From Desmodesmus armatus (lineage: Eukaryota; Chlorophyta; Chlorophyceae; Sphaeropleales; Scenedesmaceae), in NCBI GenBank assembly GCA_007449985.2, contig VIIQ02000118.1:62001-126000 (forward strand): DNA of 64,000 nucleotides. The letters run 5' to 3'. Numbering within the stretch: the first letter of the stretch is position 1; each line of letters begins with the position of its first letter. The position numbers and the translations under genes are program-made. The notes beneath the pieces are model-generated. The model was not told the DNA's origin. It ran no database searches and saw only the letters and a list, made by a program, of their open reading frames with translations. Below are positions 37,598-49,471 of the stretch, in pieces.

Positions 37598-38381
37598 TCA
37601 GCCACAGCAGCCACCAGTGCCATACGTAGATACCGCTGCTGCCGGTGTCGGCTCCTCCTCGCCCTCTTCACCCTGCTCCACATCTGCCAGTGCGGCCGCC
37701 ACCGCAGGCATCAGCGCCGGCAGCACAGGCAGCAGGTCAAAGCGCACGACAGCACCGTCCACTGCTAGCAGGGGCCTCTTGCGCCATGGCATGGCGTCCG
37801 CAGGGAAGTCTGCCGGCATGCGGGGGTAGCGCTGGCTGAAGTGGGTCAGCACAGTCCTGCAGGGCAGACAGCACATCAAACAGATGTCACTGCCGGGAGT
37901 GCAGCAGAATCCGCATTGGCTTGCAAGCAAACAGCCACAGTCCTGCAGCTACCTACCCGCAGCACCTTGCAGGGCGCCACAAAGTTTGGCTTGGCACCCT
38001 TCCCCCATGCATGAAACAATAACTCAAGCCCCGAGAGTTTCATCACACCACAGACACCCCCCCTGCCTGTACTGCAGTAGTACCCACCTGTATGCCCCCA
38101 TCTTGTCCGCCACGTCCAGCGCCCCCTGCAGTGTTTCCCCATGCATGCAGCAATGACTCAAGCCCCAGACGGTCATCGTAACAGAGACACACACAGACAC
38201 TCCTGTACCCACCTGTATGCCCCCATCTTGTCTGCCACCTCCAGTGCCTCCTGCAGTGTGCTGTGTGCCTTGGCCTGTGCATGGGCCAGCATGGAGCCCT
38301 CAAAGGTGGCCTCGTGGATCAGCAGCGTGGCACCAGCACCAGCAGTGATCAGGGCGGGGCACGGCCGGGTGTCACCTGTGT

Positions 38382-38432
<51 letters not shown>

Positions 38433-38595
38433 TCAGTGAGAGGGCTGATGCAGCCACAGGCAGTAGCCCCGGTACAAGCGGCTGGCATGGAGCATTCATG
38501 CCCTCAAAGGTGGCCTCATAGATCAGCAGCGTAGCACCAGCACCAGCGGTGATCAGGGCGGGGCACGGCCTGGTGTCACCTGTGTGTGTATGTGT

Positions 38596-38649
<54 letters not shown>

Positions 38650-41600
38650 CAGTGAGAGGGCTGATGCAGCCACAGGCAGTAGCCCCGGTACAAGCGGCTG
38701 GCATGGAGCATTCATGCCCTCAAAGGTGGCCTCATAGATCAGCAGCGTAGCACCAGCACCAGCGGTGATCAGGGCGGGGCACGGCAGGGTGTCACCTGCA
38801 TAGACGTGTTGTAGGTTCAGTGGGAAGGTTGGTGCAGCCACAAGCAGTACCACCTGTGTAATGCCTGGCGAGCTGACACTGCCATGCACTACTGCTACCA
38901 CCCCCTCATGAGCCTCACTGGCCCCCTGCAGGCTGTCCAGACGCTGTTCCTGGAATATGCAGCAGTCACAGAAGCACAAACACAAGCAGCAGAAGCTACC
39001 CACCTGAGTAGACCAGCTTCCAGCCCTGGCTGTGCTCCAGCACCAACCCCTGCGCCCCGTGGCAGTGCTGCACAGCCACTGAGCTCCATCGCACAAAGCC
39101 ACACACACCAGACATCACTGCACATGAAGGGCTACCTGCAAAGCACTGCTGCTGCCACTGCTGCCACTCCGCAGCTGCTGCGGGGACATGCGCATGCTCC
39201 ACGCAGAGGCACCCTCACACCCGCAGTACTGCCCCCAGGAGGGCCCCCTGCAGGTGGCTTGGGGGGTGGGGGTGGCACAGCACCCCTGGGGGGTGGTGAG
39301 GGCTGCCGCCCATACTGACCGTTGCCCCCTGCTGCTCCTGCTGCTGCTGTGGCTGCAGCCGTGCCGCCTGCACCTCCCATCATCCCATTGACCGGCCCTC
39401 CTGCTGCCATGTTGCCCACCATAGGCCCCCCACCGGTGGCCATACAGCCTTGCCCAGCCATGCCCACACCATTGGGCAGGCCACCCACCCCAGCGCCAGG
39501 ACCATAGCCCTGCATCATCCCTGAGTGGGGCCCATACATAGCACCCTGGTAGCCCTGTGCTGGCATCATTGCTGTTGGGCCAGGGACACAGATGAGGCCC
39601 ATGGGGCCCATCATCATAATGCCACCGCCTGGGAAGCAGCCCATAATGCCACCACCCATCATCATCATCCCCATCTGCTGCTGCTGCTGCATCATGTACA
39701 TCTGCATCTGCTGCTGCTGTTGCATGTACATCTGCATCTGCTGCTGCTGGTGCGAGAAACCCTGGTGCTGCTGCCCACCTCGCTGGTACACACCTGCACT
39801 TCCAGAGCCCCCTGACCCCGCTGACATGCCCTGTGTGCCAAACTGCTGCTGCTGGGGGCGGTGGTTCGGCGGCTGCGCCTGTTGCGCCGTTGCCTGCTGC
39901 TGCTGCTGTGACAGCCAGAGGTTCTGCTGCTCCAGCACTGATGGCGCACCCCCAACAAAAGCCTCCACACCCACCAAGGTGTAGTGCCAGCCGCTGCTGC
40001 CTGGTTGCTGCTTCAGCCAGTGATGCAACTCCGTTGGCCCCACAAGCAGCAAGGGAGGCATGGCAAGCAAGCAGTCAACACACTTGGCCCTGCTGTCACT
40101 GCTGCTGCCCCTGACACCACTGCCACTGCTGCTGCTGCTCTTCCTCTCACCGCCATGCTGCCACTGCCCCTGCTGCTGCCGGTACCCTGCTCGGCAGCAC
40201 TGCTGTCAGCATCGCTGCTGCTGCCACCGTCGTCCACCAGAGCAGAAAGGCCCGACAAATCACGCAGCGCGTCCCGCTCGAGCTCCCGGACAGCTTTGCG
40301 CTGCAGCTGTTGCAGCAGCTGCGTGCGTGCCTCGAGCAGAGCGGGGACGCCGAGCATGTGGTCCGCATGCTTGTGCGAGATCCAGATGCACGACAGGTTG
40401 AGGATCACCTCGCGAGCATCCTCCTCCCCATAGAGGCGATAGATCGCCCCAGGGTGCCCTCACCCGCATCCAGCAGCATGCAAGCCACACCGTCCCCGCC
40501 CTTCAAGCCCCCTGCACCTGCTGCTGCTGCTGTTGCTGCTTGTGGAGTGCCACCAGCGCTGCTACCCGCACCAGCAGCAGCTGCTGTCGCTGCAGCTCCC
40601 AGCCCTTGGCCCCCTGTGCTGCTGGGAGGTGGTGAGCCAGGTGGTGGGCTGGGCTTGGTCCCAGGTGGGGGTGGACCAGGTGGGGGCCTTGGTGGGGGCA
40701 CTCCCGGCCTTGGTGCTGCAGACCCAGGACCCCTGCCTGCTGAGGAAACTGCTGCTGCGGTTGCTGCTGCGGCACCCTGCTTGGCACGCTGCTGCTGCTG
40801 CTGCTGTTGTGCAGGAGGGGCACCTGGTGGTGGGCGAGGTGGCGGCACAGCTGCCCTCGCCACTCCTGACACGCCATTGCTTGCGGCCCCTGAGCTGCCC
40901 CCGCAGCCCACACCAGCCGCCCAGCTGCCAGCACCAACCCCATCCCCACCCTCACTTGGGCAGCAGCAGCTGCTGCTGCCTGCAGTGACGATGCGCAGCA
41001 GGATGGCTGAGGGTCCCCTGTACTTTGAGGGCTCTGCTGAGCCAGTGCCCAGGAAGACGACCTGCGTGCCTGGGGCCCAGCTGCTGCTGAGGGGCACTGG
41101 CGGCTGCTCTGTGGAGTCACTCACCACACCAAACTCAGCTGCTGCAATCTCCTCTGCCATAGACAGCTGCCGTGGCTGCGTCTGCTGCTGCTTGGTGGCG
41201 GAGGGGCAGAGGAGTGAGCCTGTGCTACACTCTACGCCAAGCATCTCCTGCCTCAGAGGCTTACGGTTGGGCTGCGGGGCTGCTTCTGACTCGGGCTGAA
41301 GGAGCTCATCCTGCTGCTGCTCTGCTGCTTCTGTTTGGCAGGGGACTCCAGTGATATCTCGTACGCGCCTGGCAGCACCAGCTGCACCCTCTTCCCCTGC
41401 TGCTGCCGCTGCTTCGCCTCGTCTGCTGGGGCCAAAGGAGGCTTGGCAGCACTCACAGGTGTACCAGCAGCAGCAGCAGCAGCAGCAGCCTGGGGAGCAG
41501 GAGGAGGTGAGCCAGCTGCCGCTGCAGCAGCACCAGCTGCAGCTGCAGCAGCAGCGTCCTCCACTCCCTCCATAGCGTGGCCGCCTTGCCGCCGCTGCGC

Positions 41601-44600
41601 CAGCTGTTCCTTCAAGCCCTGCGCAACATGCTTGTTCAGGCCAGTTTTGACGGCCTTCCTCGCTGCTGCTGCAGCACATGCCACAGCACATGCTGCTGTG
41701 CGCGTCATGCTGACACCCTGTCCCGTGTGCCCGTTCATGGCAGCTGCTGCTGGGGGTGTTGCGCGGCCCTCGTGCTGCAGCGGTGGCAGCAGCAGCCGCG
41801 GCCGCTGGGGCGCGTAGGTCAGGCCAGGCCACTTCTTGTAGAGGATTTCCAGCAGTGCCTGGAGCTTGGGCCGCTGGCGCAGCATGTCGCTCTGCAGTGC
41901 TGCCACATTGAGGGGCTGCAGGGGCTGCTGCATGCCCATCACGTCCTGACAGCAGCAGCAGGAAGCAAGCGAGTGATTGGGTGAGTGAGTGAGTAAGTGA
42001 GCAAGGAAGGGAGGGTTGCAGCAGCCAGATGGAAGCATGGAAGGGTCTGTAGGTTGAAATGTCAGTGTCTGAGTGGCTGCAGGACAGGGATCGCAGTGTC
42101 AGCACTGCCATTAGAAAGGGGACACAACTACAGCTGCAGTGTGTGCTGGGGGCCCGCCATGCAAGGAGGAAAGGCGTCACACATCCAGCAGCCAAGCACG
42201 GGCGATGTTGCAACGAAAAAAGCTTCACACCTTGCAAAGCTTACCTTGTGTGCAAGGGGTGGCACCAGCGCTGGCTTGAGTGCCGTGTAGAGCAGCCCTG
42301 ACCAGATCAGCTGCTGCAGCATCTGGCCCAACACCACCTTGGGGGGCCGAGGGGCGTGTGTGTGACCTGCATGAGGAGCACCAGCAGCCGCTGCAGCTGC
42401 CCCTGCAGCCGCTCCGGCAGCCGCTGCACCTGCAGCCGCATCAGCAGCAGCAGTCGCACCAGCATCAGCAGCAGCTGCGCCAGCAGCCGCACCAGCAGCC
42501 GCAGATGCACCTGCAGCCGCACCAGCCGCCGCAGGGGGGAAGCACAGCAGGGTCGACACCAACACTGCCCTCAACCCCCTCCATCCCATGCTGCTCCTGC
42601 TGCTGTGGGGCAGCCTGCTTTGGGTCTGGCTGGGCTGGCCCGCCGCCATCGTCAGCCGCCATCTCTGACCCACTCCCTCGCATCTCCTCATCCTCATCCT
42701 GCTGCTGCTGCAGCCGGTGCTCTGCGGTGATGGCAGCCACATCAGCAGAGCTGAGCCCTTTTTGGTCCAGCAGGGCGTGTGGCAGTGGGAACATGACCTG
42801 GCTCACAAGGTGCAGCCTGGCCAGCACCCGGGCAGACGCCCTGAAGCCCAGCCCAGGCACGGCACCAACCACAACTTGAGAGACACCCATGGCTGCTGGT
42901 GCTGCTTGGGGGGCGCCACCTGCTGCTGCTGCGGGTGGGACACCTGCTGCTGCTGGTAGTGGCGGTTGAGCCGCATCAGCTGCAGCTGCAGCTGGGGCAG
43001 CAGCTCCTGCTGCAGCAGCAGCTGCTGCTCCTGCTGCTGCTGCCGGTGATGCAGCAAGTGAAGGGTCTGCGGGTGCACCATCCACTTCCATGACAGCCTC
43101 TGCCTGCTGCTGCTGGCCCTGCCCCTCCTGTTCCTGCCCAGGCCCTGCTCGCTCTGCAGCAGCTGCTGCTGGTGCCGGCTGCGTAGGCAGCTGGTGCAGG
43201 CATGCTGACAGGCTGGCCACAGGGTCGTGTGGCAGCACCGCCTGCTGCCCTGGCAGCTGCTTGATCCACTTCTGGAAGGCCTCACTGGCGGCAACCTTGG
43301 CCGACACTACATGGATCACAGACGCTACCTGGGGGGAAAAGAGCGGAGTCAGAACGTTGCGTGGCAGATGGAGGGCGCCGAAGGAGGGGTGGACGCGGTG
43401 GCGAAGGGAGTGGGCCAGAGCATTGGAGCAGATGCAGTGAAAGGTAGGCAGGCAAAAGATCTTGGGCCAGTTCCAAATGTTTTAGCCAACAGTACACCTC
43501 TCTGCTCTTCAGCGCCAGTAGAATCAGAGCCTTCACAAAATGCAATGCTCACCCGTTTGCCGTGTGCCACCAGCGCCGCCGTCACCGGGTGGTCCTGCAG
43601 TGCCCTCAGGTCCCGCCTGCTGTTGCAGAACAGCACCGCGTACTTGTGCCCCTTGGCGGCCATGAGGTCGGGCAGGCGGGGGTCGGTGCGCGCCCAGCCT
43701 GCCTTGATCTTGGACGTGGTGTTGTACTTCATGGCACGCACGTGGCTCACATACCCCAGCATCACCTGCGCGCAAACAGATGCGAGAAGAGGAGAGCAGT
43801 GTAAATGTTGTGCACTGAGGCTCTGCCAGCAGTCAAGCTGCAACTGAGCAAAGAGGACTCACAACCACAGGCGATGAGCCCGTCCGCACGAGCCAGACCC
43901 ATCTGAAAGCTTGCAACACACCTGCTTGCAGCGCCTGCCCTGCTGTTGTTGCTGCTGCTGCGGTGTGACGGTCTTCTGGCCTTGAGGGCCCCGGCCCATG
44001 GGCTGAGCGCCTGCCAAGCCCTGTGGGCTTACAGCAGCGTGGTGTGGCTCCTCTGCAGCGGCGTAGAAGGCTGCAGGGTTGCGCCGTGCTGCGCGCGCTG
44101 CCCGCCTGATGGCCTTAGCTGCCCTGCTATGGCTCTCATTGGGTTTGCCGGGGCCTGCTGCTGCCGCTGCTGCTGGGTTGGCGTCAGCAGCTCGCATGAT
44201 GCGGCGCCGCTTCTGCTGCTGCACCGGCTCAGCCCCCTCCTCCCCCATCTCTACATCTTCATCAGCAGCAGGGTTCTGCACTGCGGGCTGCCGTGGCTGA
44301 GCCTGCTGCTTCCGCTGCTGGCCGTGGTGCTGCACTGCATCCAGGTGCTGCTGAGCGCGCCTCTGCCTATACCTCTGGCGCAGCTCGGCCCACAGCTTCT
44401 TGTGCTGTGAAAGCTCCTCCTGCTGCTTCAGTGCCCGCCGTTTCCGCCCTTCGGCAGCAGTAGCGGCAGCAGCAGCCGCAGCTGCAGCAGCCTTCTTTTG
44501 CATTGCTGGTGATGGTGCCGCTCCTGCTGCAGGCCCTGGGGCTGGCCGCTTGCCCCCCTGCAAAGTTTTCTCCCCGCCGCCGTGACTCTCTGAGTCATCA

Positions 44601-47600
44601 TCGGCGACAGATGACGAGCTGTCGCTGCTGCCGGCGGGTGACGCCTGGCCTCGCTGTGCCCTGGGTCTCAGACCAGCCGACGGCCCCGCTGCCCATGCTG
44701 CTGCTGCGGCTGCCTCTGCTGCTGCGTCTGATGTCACCTCTGCTGCTCCTGCTGCTGCTGCCGCCGCTGCCCCAGCAGCAGCTGGGTCCAAACCTGCGCT
44801 GCCTGCCCGGGCCGCTGCTGGTGCACTTGCAGCAGCTGCTGCGCCAGCCTTTGCACCCCCTGCCATGCGAGAGGCGGCCTTGGACTGGTCGGCACCGCCG
44901 GCTGCGCGGGCACGTGCCAATAGCTGCCGCACCTGTTCACCCGCAGATGCAGGCCTTTGGCGTGCTGGCTGGCCTGCAGCATTGGGTGTGCAGGCAAATA
45001 GATATATGAGTCACGAGGTGAGGAGAAGGAGTGTCGAGGATTGCTCACAGCACGATGTGCACAGGTGCTGCGAGCCCTTTGGCACACCAGCACATCCATG
45101 CAGAAGCAAGGAATTGTGGTTATCGGCGTGCAGCAACACCAGAAGTGCTGCAGCTTGGCACCGGAGGGGCAGCATGCTTCTGCTCCGTTGTAGCAGGACA
45201 ATGGGGAAACTGCCACACCTTGCAAGGCAAGGCAAAACCCTGAAAATTGTTCCACCCTACACCTCTGGAATTTCCCACTGTCTATTGGCTGCCTGCATCA
45301 GCAATTGGCGCACCTCACATCACTTCAACAACCTCAGCTCATCTGACCCTCACCATCATCACCACCTGCAGTACTAATTGACCCCGCATGCATCGGCTGA
45401 CCTCGTTGATCCATCACCCCTACCCTCCTTACCTGGTTCTGATTGGTGCCACCTGCTGGCCCCCTGCATCATCAGAGCGTCCAGGTCCTCAAACAGCCCC
45501 CCCTCCTGCTGCCGCCCCTCCTGTGCCGCACCCTCCTGACACCAGTCCTCGTCATCTGTGTCATAGCGGCTGTTGAAGCTGTAGGTGAACAGCTGTGTGG
45601 GGCCTGCAGGCACAGCAGGGTACCCCCTTTTAGCAGCATCTGCCCTCACCCGCCAACCCCTGCTGCTGAGGTCACTGCTGCTGCTGCTGTCGCCGCCACT
45701 TTCCTCACTACTGCTGCTGCTGCTAGCGCTGCCGGGAGCGCTGCCAATGCGCTGCTGCTTGAGTGCAGGAGGGTGGGGGCGCCGCTGCGCTGCAGGCTTG
45801 TCAGCAATGTCATCGGCAGAGGCAGTAGGACTGCTGGTGCCGCTCACATCTGACCCACTGTTGCTGCTGTCGCTGCTGTCACCACCAGCGCTGCCGTCAA
45901 TGCTGTCACCATCATCACTGCTGCTGCTACTGCTGTCACTGCTGCTACTGCTGTCGTCATCACTGCTGCTCGTGCTGGTGTTGCTTTCAGCACGCTTGCG
46001 CTTGTGGTTCTTGGGGCCACCAGCTGCATCAGCCGCCCCAAGGAAAGCACGTGCGGCAGCCGCAGCAGCTGACACAGGCCACAACCCGCCGGTGGCAGCA
46101 GGAGCTGCGAGGGGGTGAACGGGCGGTGGCAGCAGCTGCTGCTGCTTTCCTGGGTTTCTTCTTGCTGTGCTTGAGCGTGCTTGCACGGCGCGATGCGCCC
46201 TTGGGTGGCACATCCCCACTGCTGCTGCTGCTTGAATCACTGCTGGTGCTGCTGCTGGTGTTGGAGCGTGCATGCTTGCCCAGCATGGCTCCCCTGCTTT
46301 GCCCCTCTGCTGCTGCTGCTCACTGTCTGTGTCGTCGCTGTCATCGGTGCTGCCGCGAGCAGCTGCAGCTGCAGCTGCTGCCTGCCCCTTCCTGCCTTGC
46401 ACACCCGCTACAGCCCAGGCAGCGGCCAACCAGGCTGGTAGCTTGCCACTGCCCCTGGGCCTGCACGCGCAGCCGCACCAGCAGCAGCACCAGCAGCAGC
46501 AGGTGCAGCAGACGCAGGTGATGCAGACGCGGGCGAAGCAGCAGCTGGCCGGCCCTTCCTGCGCCCGCTGCCACGCCTTGCTGCAAATGTTGTCCGCTGG
46601 GCGGGCGGGCTGGTGGGCGGGCTGGCAACTGCTGCTGCCGCCGCGGCAGCCCCTGCCGCTGCTGCGCTGGTACCAGCGTGCCCCCTGTCCCTGCCTTCCT
46701 CTTCCTCGCCGCCGCTGCTGCTGCTGGGAGTGCTTTGGTCGGACCTGGTCGCGTTGTCAAAGTCAAACTCTGGTTCGGTGGAGGGTATGCTGCTTGCGCT
46801 GCCGGCGCTGTCGCTGCCACTGTCGCCCCCAGACTCCTCGTCATCCTCATCTGCATACTGCCGGAATAACTTCTTGGGCTTTTTGGGCGGCACCAGCCAC
46901 TCAGGGAAGTCCCAGGGGACGGCTGTGTCCCTCTTGGGGGCCGGTATGCTTGCAGCACCACCTGCTGCAGCACCAGGCTGAGGGGGGCCGCAGCGGACGC
47001 GGCAGTCGCCATCATCGTCGCTGCCGCTGCCATCGCTGCCACCATCGCTGCTGCTGCCGGCGTTCTCATCGTCCGCAGTGATGTTGATGCCGAAGCCGAC
47101 AGTCTGCAGCAGCACACAGCACAGTGCAGGCATGCACAGCGCATAACAGCGCAACAACACCCTGCATGTCAGCATTGTGCAACGTGAGGCATTTGAGGGA
47201 TGGCCTGGCGACCAGGGTGGTGAACTGCTTTTCCTCAGCTTTACACATAAGCTAGCTGCCAATCACTGGCCTCATGCCGAGCCCAGCAGTTATTTTCATG
47301 ATGCAGCAGGAACCTTCCCAGTATCCCCACACGCAAGCCACATCACAGCAGCTGTCCCGGCCCGGGGCATGCAGCATCAACAATGCCGCTCCTGCCACTG
47401 CACCAGGCTTCCATGTTGCATGTTGTTACCCTGCAGGATCTTGTTCCTGCGCAGCTGCATATGACTTGCATGTGTGTTCATGTCCTCATATGAGATGAGC
47501 TGCAAGCATACCTGGCTGCAAGCATACCATCCGGCCCACACAACTGCACACATATTGGGCCATGACAGCATGATTTCCCGCCCACCTTTGTGTATGTGTC

Positions 47601-49471
47601 CTCATATGACACCATGACAAAGGGTGAGTCAGGTCCCCCATGCCAGGAAGAGCTCTTGTCACGCCAGCGCTGGACCGCAGCATCAAGCTTGGCCTGCCTC
47701 TGCTGGCGCTGCTGCAAGTTGGCCCTGTGCTGCTCAGCGCGCTGGATCTTCTGCTTCTCTGTAACTGGTCCCTGCTTGAAGCCGAGCAAGATGGGGTCCT
47801 TTGTGCAGGGTGGGAGGTTGATGAGGGCAGGCTTGGCCTCTGACATGCGGATGCAGGGGTGGGTCCACTGGATGAAGGACTTGAGGCCCTGCAGGCATGC
47901 GTAGGAACCTGCAGGACAGCCAGAAAAGGGCGGGAAAGCGACATGAGGGCTATCAGGCAGGGCACGGTGCTGGAGATGCAGATACATGGGCGGCCACTGA
48001 ATGAAATGGCCCTGCAGGCATGCGTAAGAATCTGCAGGACAGCCAGAAAAGGGTGGAAAAGCAGCATGCAGGAGGGCCATGAGGCAGGGCATGGTGCTTG
48101 GGATGCAGATACATGGGCGGCCACTGAAGCAAGGAGTGGGAGGCCCTGCAGGCATGCATATGAACCTGCAGGACAAGCAGCGAAAGGGGGAAAGCAGGAT
48201 GCATGCAGGTCGATGGTGGGTAGGTGGTCAGCACAGCATGGGGTGTGTTGTGCTCGGGTGGCAGAGAGCCAGTTGAAGCCCTTTGGGCCAGTAAAGTAGC
48301 GGTCCGCAGGTTTGGAAAGGGAGGTTTGACCCAGCTTTACGGCTTCAGCCCAACGGCCTCTGTGCCAGTGATGATTACTAATCATCACTGGCACAGAGGA
48401 CTATAGTATAGTGTGCATGCAGGGGGTGCTGTGCCGGCAGCAAGCAACGCTGCAGGAGACTGTCGGGACAACAGAGGGCCCAGCACAGCATGCATGTGCT
48501 GAGTTGCTATGTTGGAGTGCTGGATCACCACTGTGCATGCCTGGTGGACAGCTCCATCCTTGCCATCCTGCAGGGAAGGAAACACCCATGATGGCCATGT
48601 TGCAGCCAAGGCACGTTGCAGCGCAAGGCATGTGAGAAGAGGAAAAGTGTGTGCTGCACATGTGGGGGTTGAAAGAAGGGGTCCTGCCCTGCGACGTGTG
48701 TGGTGGAAGGAAGGGGGTGCCAGCATGCAGGACCAGCAGGTGCTGGCTGTTCAAAACGGCAGTATGCTTGCCTGCAGGAAATGCTTTGTCTGAGCCTCAA
48801 ACGGCTCACACGGCGTGAGAACAACCCAAGCATCTGCTGCCTGCACAGAGGGAGCCTGAACCCTGCACGACAACCTCAGCACAGCCACTGGCTGCACCTG
48901 GCTGCTGTGGTATACCTGTTTGCCACGTCCAACGTGCTGACATGGCGTACTGACTTCCACGGCCATTTGACAATAGATAGCAAGGCCACAGCAATCTGTC
49001 AACCCACCAGCTCAAGCTGATGGTGCTTGCTGCTGCACAAGCCTGCTGCAGCTGCTAGCCTGGCGTTGCTGGTGTGTGCCACGCTGAGCACAAGCGTGCT
49101 AGTTGCGATCGAGCGGGCTGAATGGCAGCTGCCTAGCTTGCTGCACCTGCCTGCTTACCCTGGGGCCCCACCAGCTGCAGGTTGGCATGGCCATCTTGCT
49201 TGAGCCTCAGCACAACGCTGCCCAGCCCTCCAGCCTCTGCAGGACTGCATCCTGACAGGAACAGCGCCCTCAACTGCAGTCCAGGGCGAGCCTTGTGCTC
49301 CAGCATGAGCCTGCTGGCACCATCTGGTACATTGTAGAGGTACTGCGCCAGCGGCTTCTTCTTGCTGTCTTGCAGCGTCAGCAGGATGCTGGGGGCAACA
49401 CCATCCTCTGGGGCACCCAGGAACACTGCCGACACTCGAACCTGAACCACTCTGGTTATGCTGGCCGTCAT
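37598..49471 (-). CDS. Long-form tRNase Z (ribonuclease Z, ELAC2-like), greatly expanded
   Basis: Cuts the 3' trailer off precursor tRNAs. The start ATG at 49471 opens the degenerate N-terminal lactamase half (AVFLGAPEDG, LYNVPDGASRLMLEHKA, SGCSPAEAGGLGSV). VMVSYEDTYTK (about 47620) and SAKVAASEAFQKWIKQL (about 43300) continue the linker. The catalytic half has VFLGTGSAEPSKYRG (about 41080), LDAGEGTLG, the His motif ISHKHADH (about 40380-40358), VYSG/GDT, the HEAT motif (38314-38316 is its His) and HFSQRYPRMP in the last exon (37856-37598). Between these lie long Ala, Gln, Ser/Asp and Pro/Gly tracts that would make the protein far larger than the usual 800-1000 residues. A one-base frame break sits at 40447-40450. 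Exons in 43.5-47.3 kb are assigned by strand and position only. Confidence 0.75.
38088..38125 (-). repeat. Pseudo-exon: duplicated end of the HEAT exon
   Basis: A 38-base segment with an acceptor (CTGCAG at its start) and a donor (CATACAG/GTGGGTAC) repeats the last part of the preceding exon (ALDVADKMGAY versus ALEVADKMGAY). The duplicated unit is about 125 bp and lies in the last intron. Inclusion would shift the frame (38 is not a multiple of 3). Confidence 0.65.
38213..38795 (-). repeat. Three tandem copies of the tRNase Z HEAT-motif exon
   Basis: Three acceptors followed by GTGACACC start the same exon at 38795, 38579 and 38375; units are 216 and 204 bp. All encode GDT.PCPALITAGAGATLLI, then YEATFEG in the first two copies and HEATFEG in the last. 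Copies one and two carry an 8-base insertion after GAGGGC that changes the following frame. Only the 38375-38213 copy continues to VADKMGAYR and joins the last exon in phase. (CA)n and C-runs precede the acceptors of the second and third copies, so a microsatellite supplies the splice site. Confidence 0.8.
38378..38648. repeat. (GT)n and poly-G microsatellites in the exon array
   Basis: (GT)n from 38378 to about 38416 with a G-run to 38432, and a second (GT)n with 39 consecutive G at 38610-38648. On the tRNase Z coding strand these read C-run then (CA)n ending ACACAG, directly before an exon. Confidence 0.9.
43349..47262 (-). other. Low-complexity exons assigned to the tRNase Z gene
   Basis: Successive minus-strand open blocks: 47262-46408 (starts near TVGFGINITADDEN, contains AVPWDFPEWLVPPKKPKKL), 46429-45374 (Ser/Asp-rich, KNHKRKRAESN), 44932-43859 (Ala/Arg/Gln-rich, KRRALKQQEELSQHKKLW) and about 43843-43550 (GYVSHVRAMKYNTTSKIKAG, then RRDLRALQDHPVTAALV). 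Only the last looks like folded protein, and I could not match it to tRNase Z. Acidic-Ser and basic tracts of this kind are typical of disordered linkers. Alternatively part of this could be an independent gene nested between the two halves. Confidence 0.4.
47908..48165 (-). repeat. Three tandem copies of a tRNase Z splice acceptor and exon start
   Basis: The exon beginning at 47908 reads SYACLQGLKSFIQWTHP. Similar starts with acceptors lie at 48031 (SYACLQGHFIQWPP) and 48165 (SYACLQGLPLL), spaced 123 and 134 bp. Each unit carries intron end plus the first 10-15 codons, so the upstream two are decoys inside the intron. Confidence 0.7.
48357..48399. repeat. Perfect 43-bp palindrome (21-bp arms, 1-base centre)
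   Basis: Arms 48357-48377 (CCTCTGTGCCAGTGATGATTA) and 48379-48399 are exact reverse complements around one C. It is inside a tRNase Z intron. It could form a cruciform or RNA hairpin; it is not followed by a T-run. Confidence 0.9.

Noticed and set aside
38378..38800. Possible CRISPR-like or satellite array
   Set aside because: The repeats are exon-containing tandem duplicates with microsatellites, with no regular repeat-spacer pattern; the genome is eukaryotic.
38173..39108. Minus-strand open frame of 311 codons with poly-Pro and His-Thr repeats
   Set aside because: It reads through introns and microsatellites of the tRNase Z exon array; splice sites and phases show the real exons.
40310..41299. 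Plus-strand open frame of 329 codons, Ala/Pro-rich
   Set aside because: It is antisense to the tRNase Z catalytic exon (GTGSAEPSKYRG); CAG/CTG repeats keep all frames open. No conserved pattern of its own.
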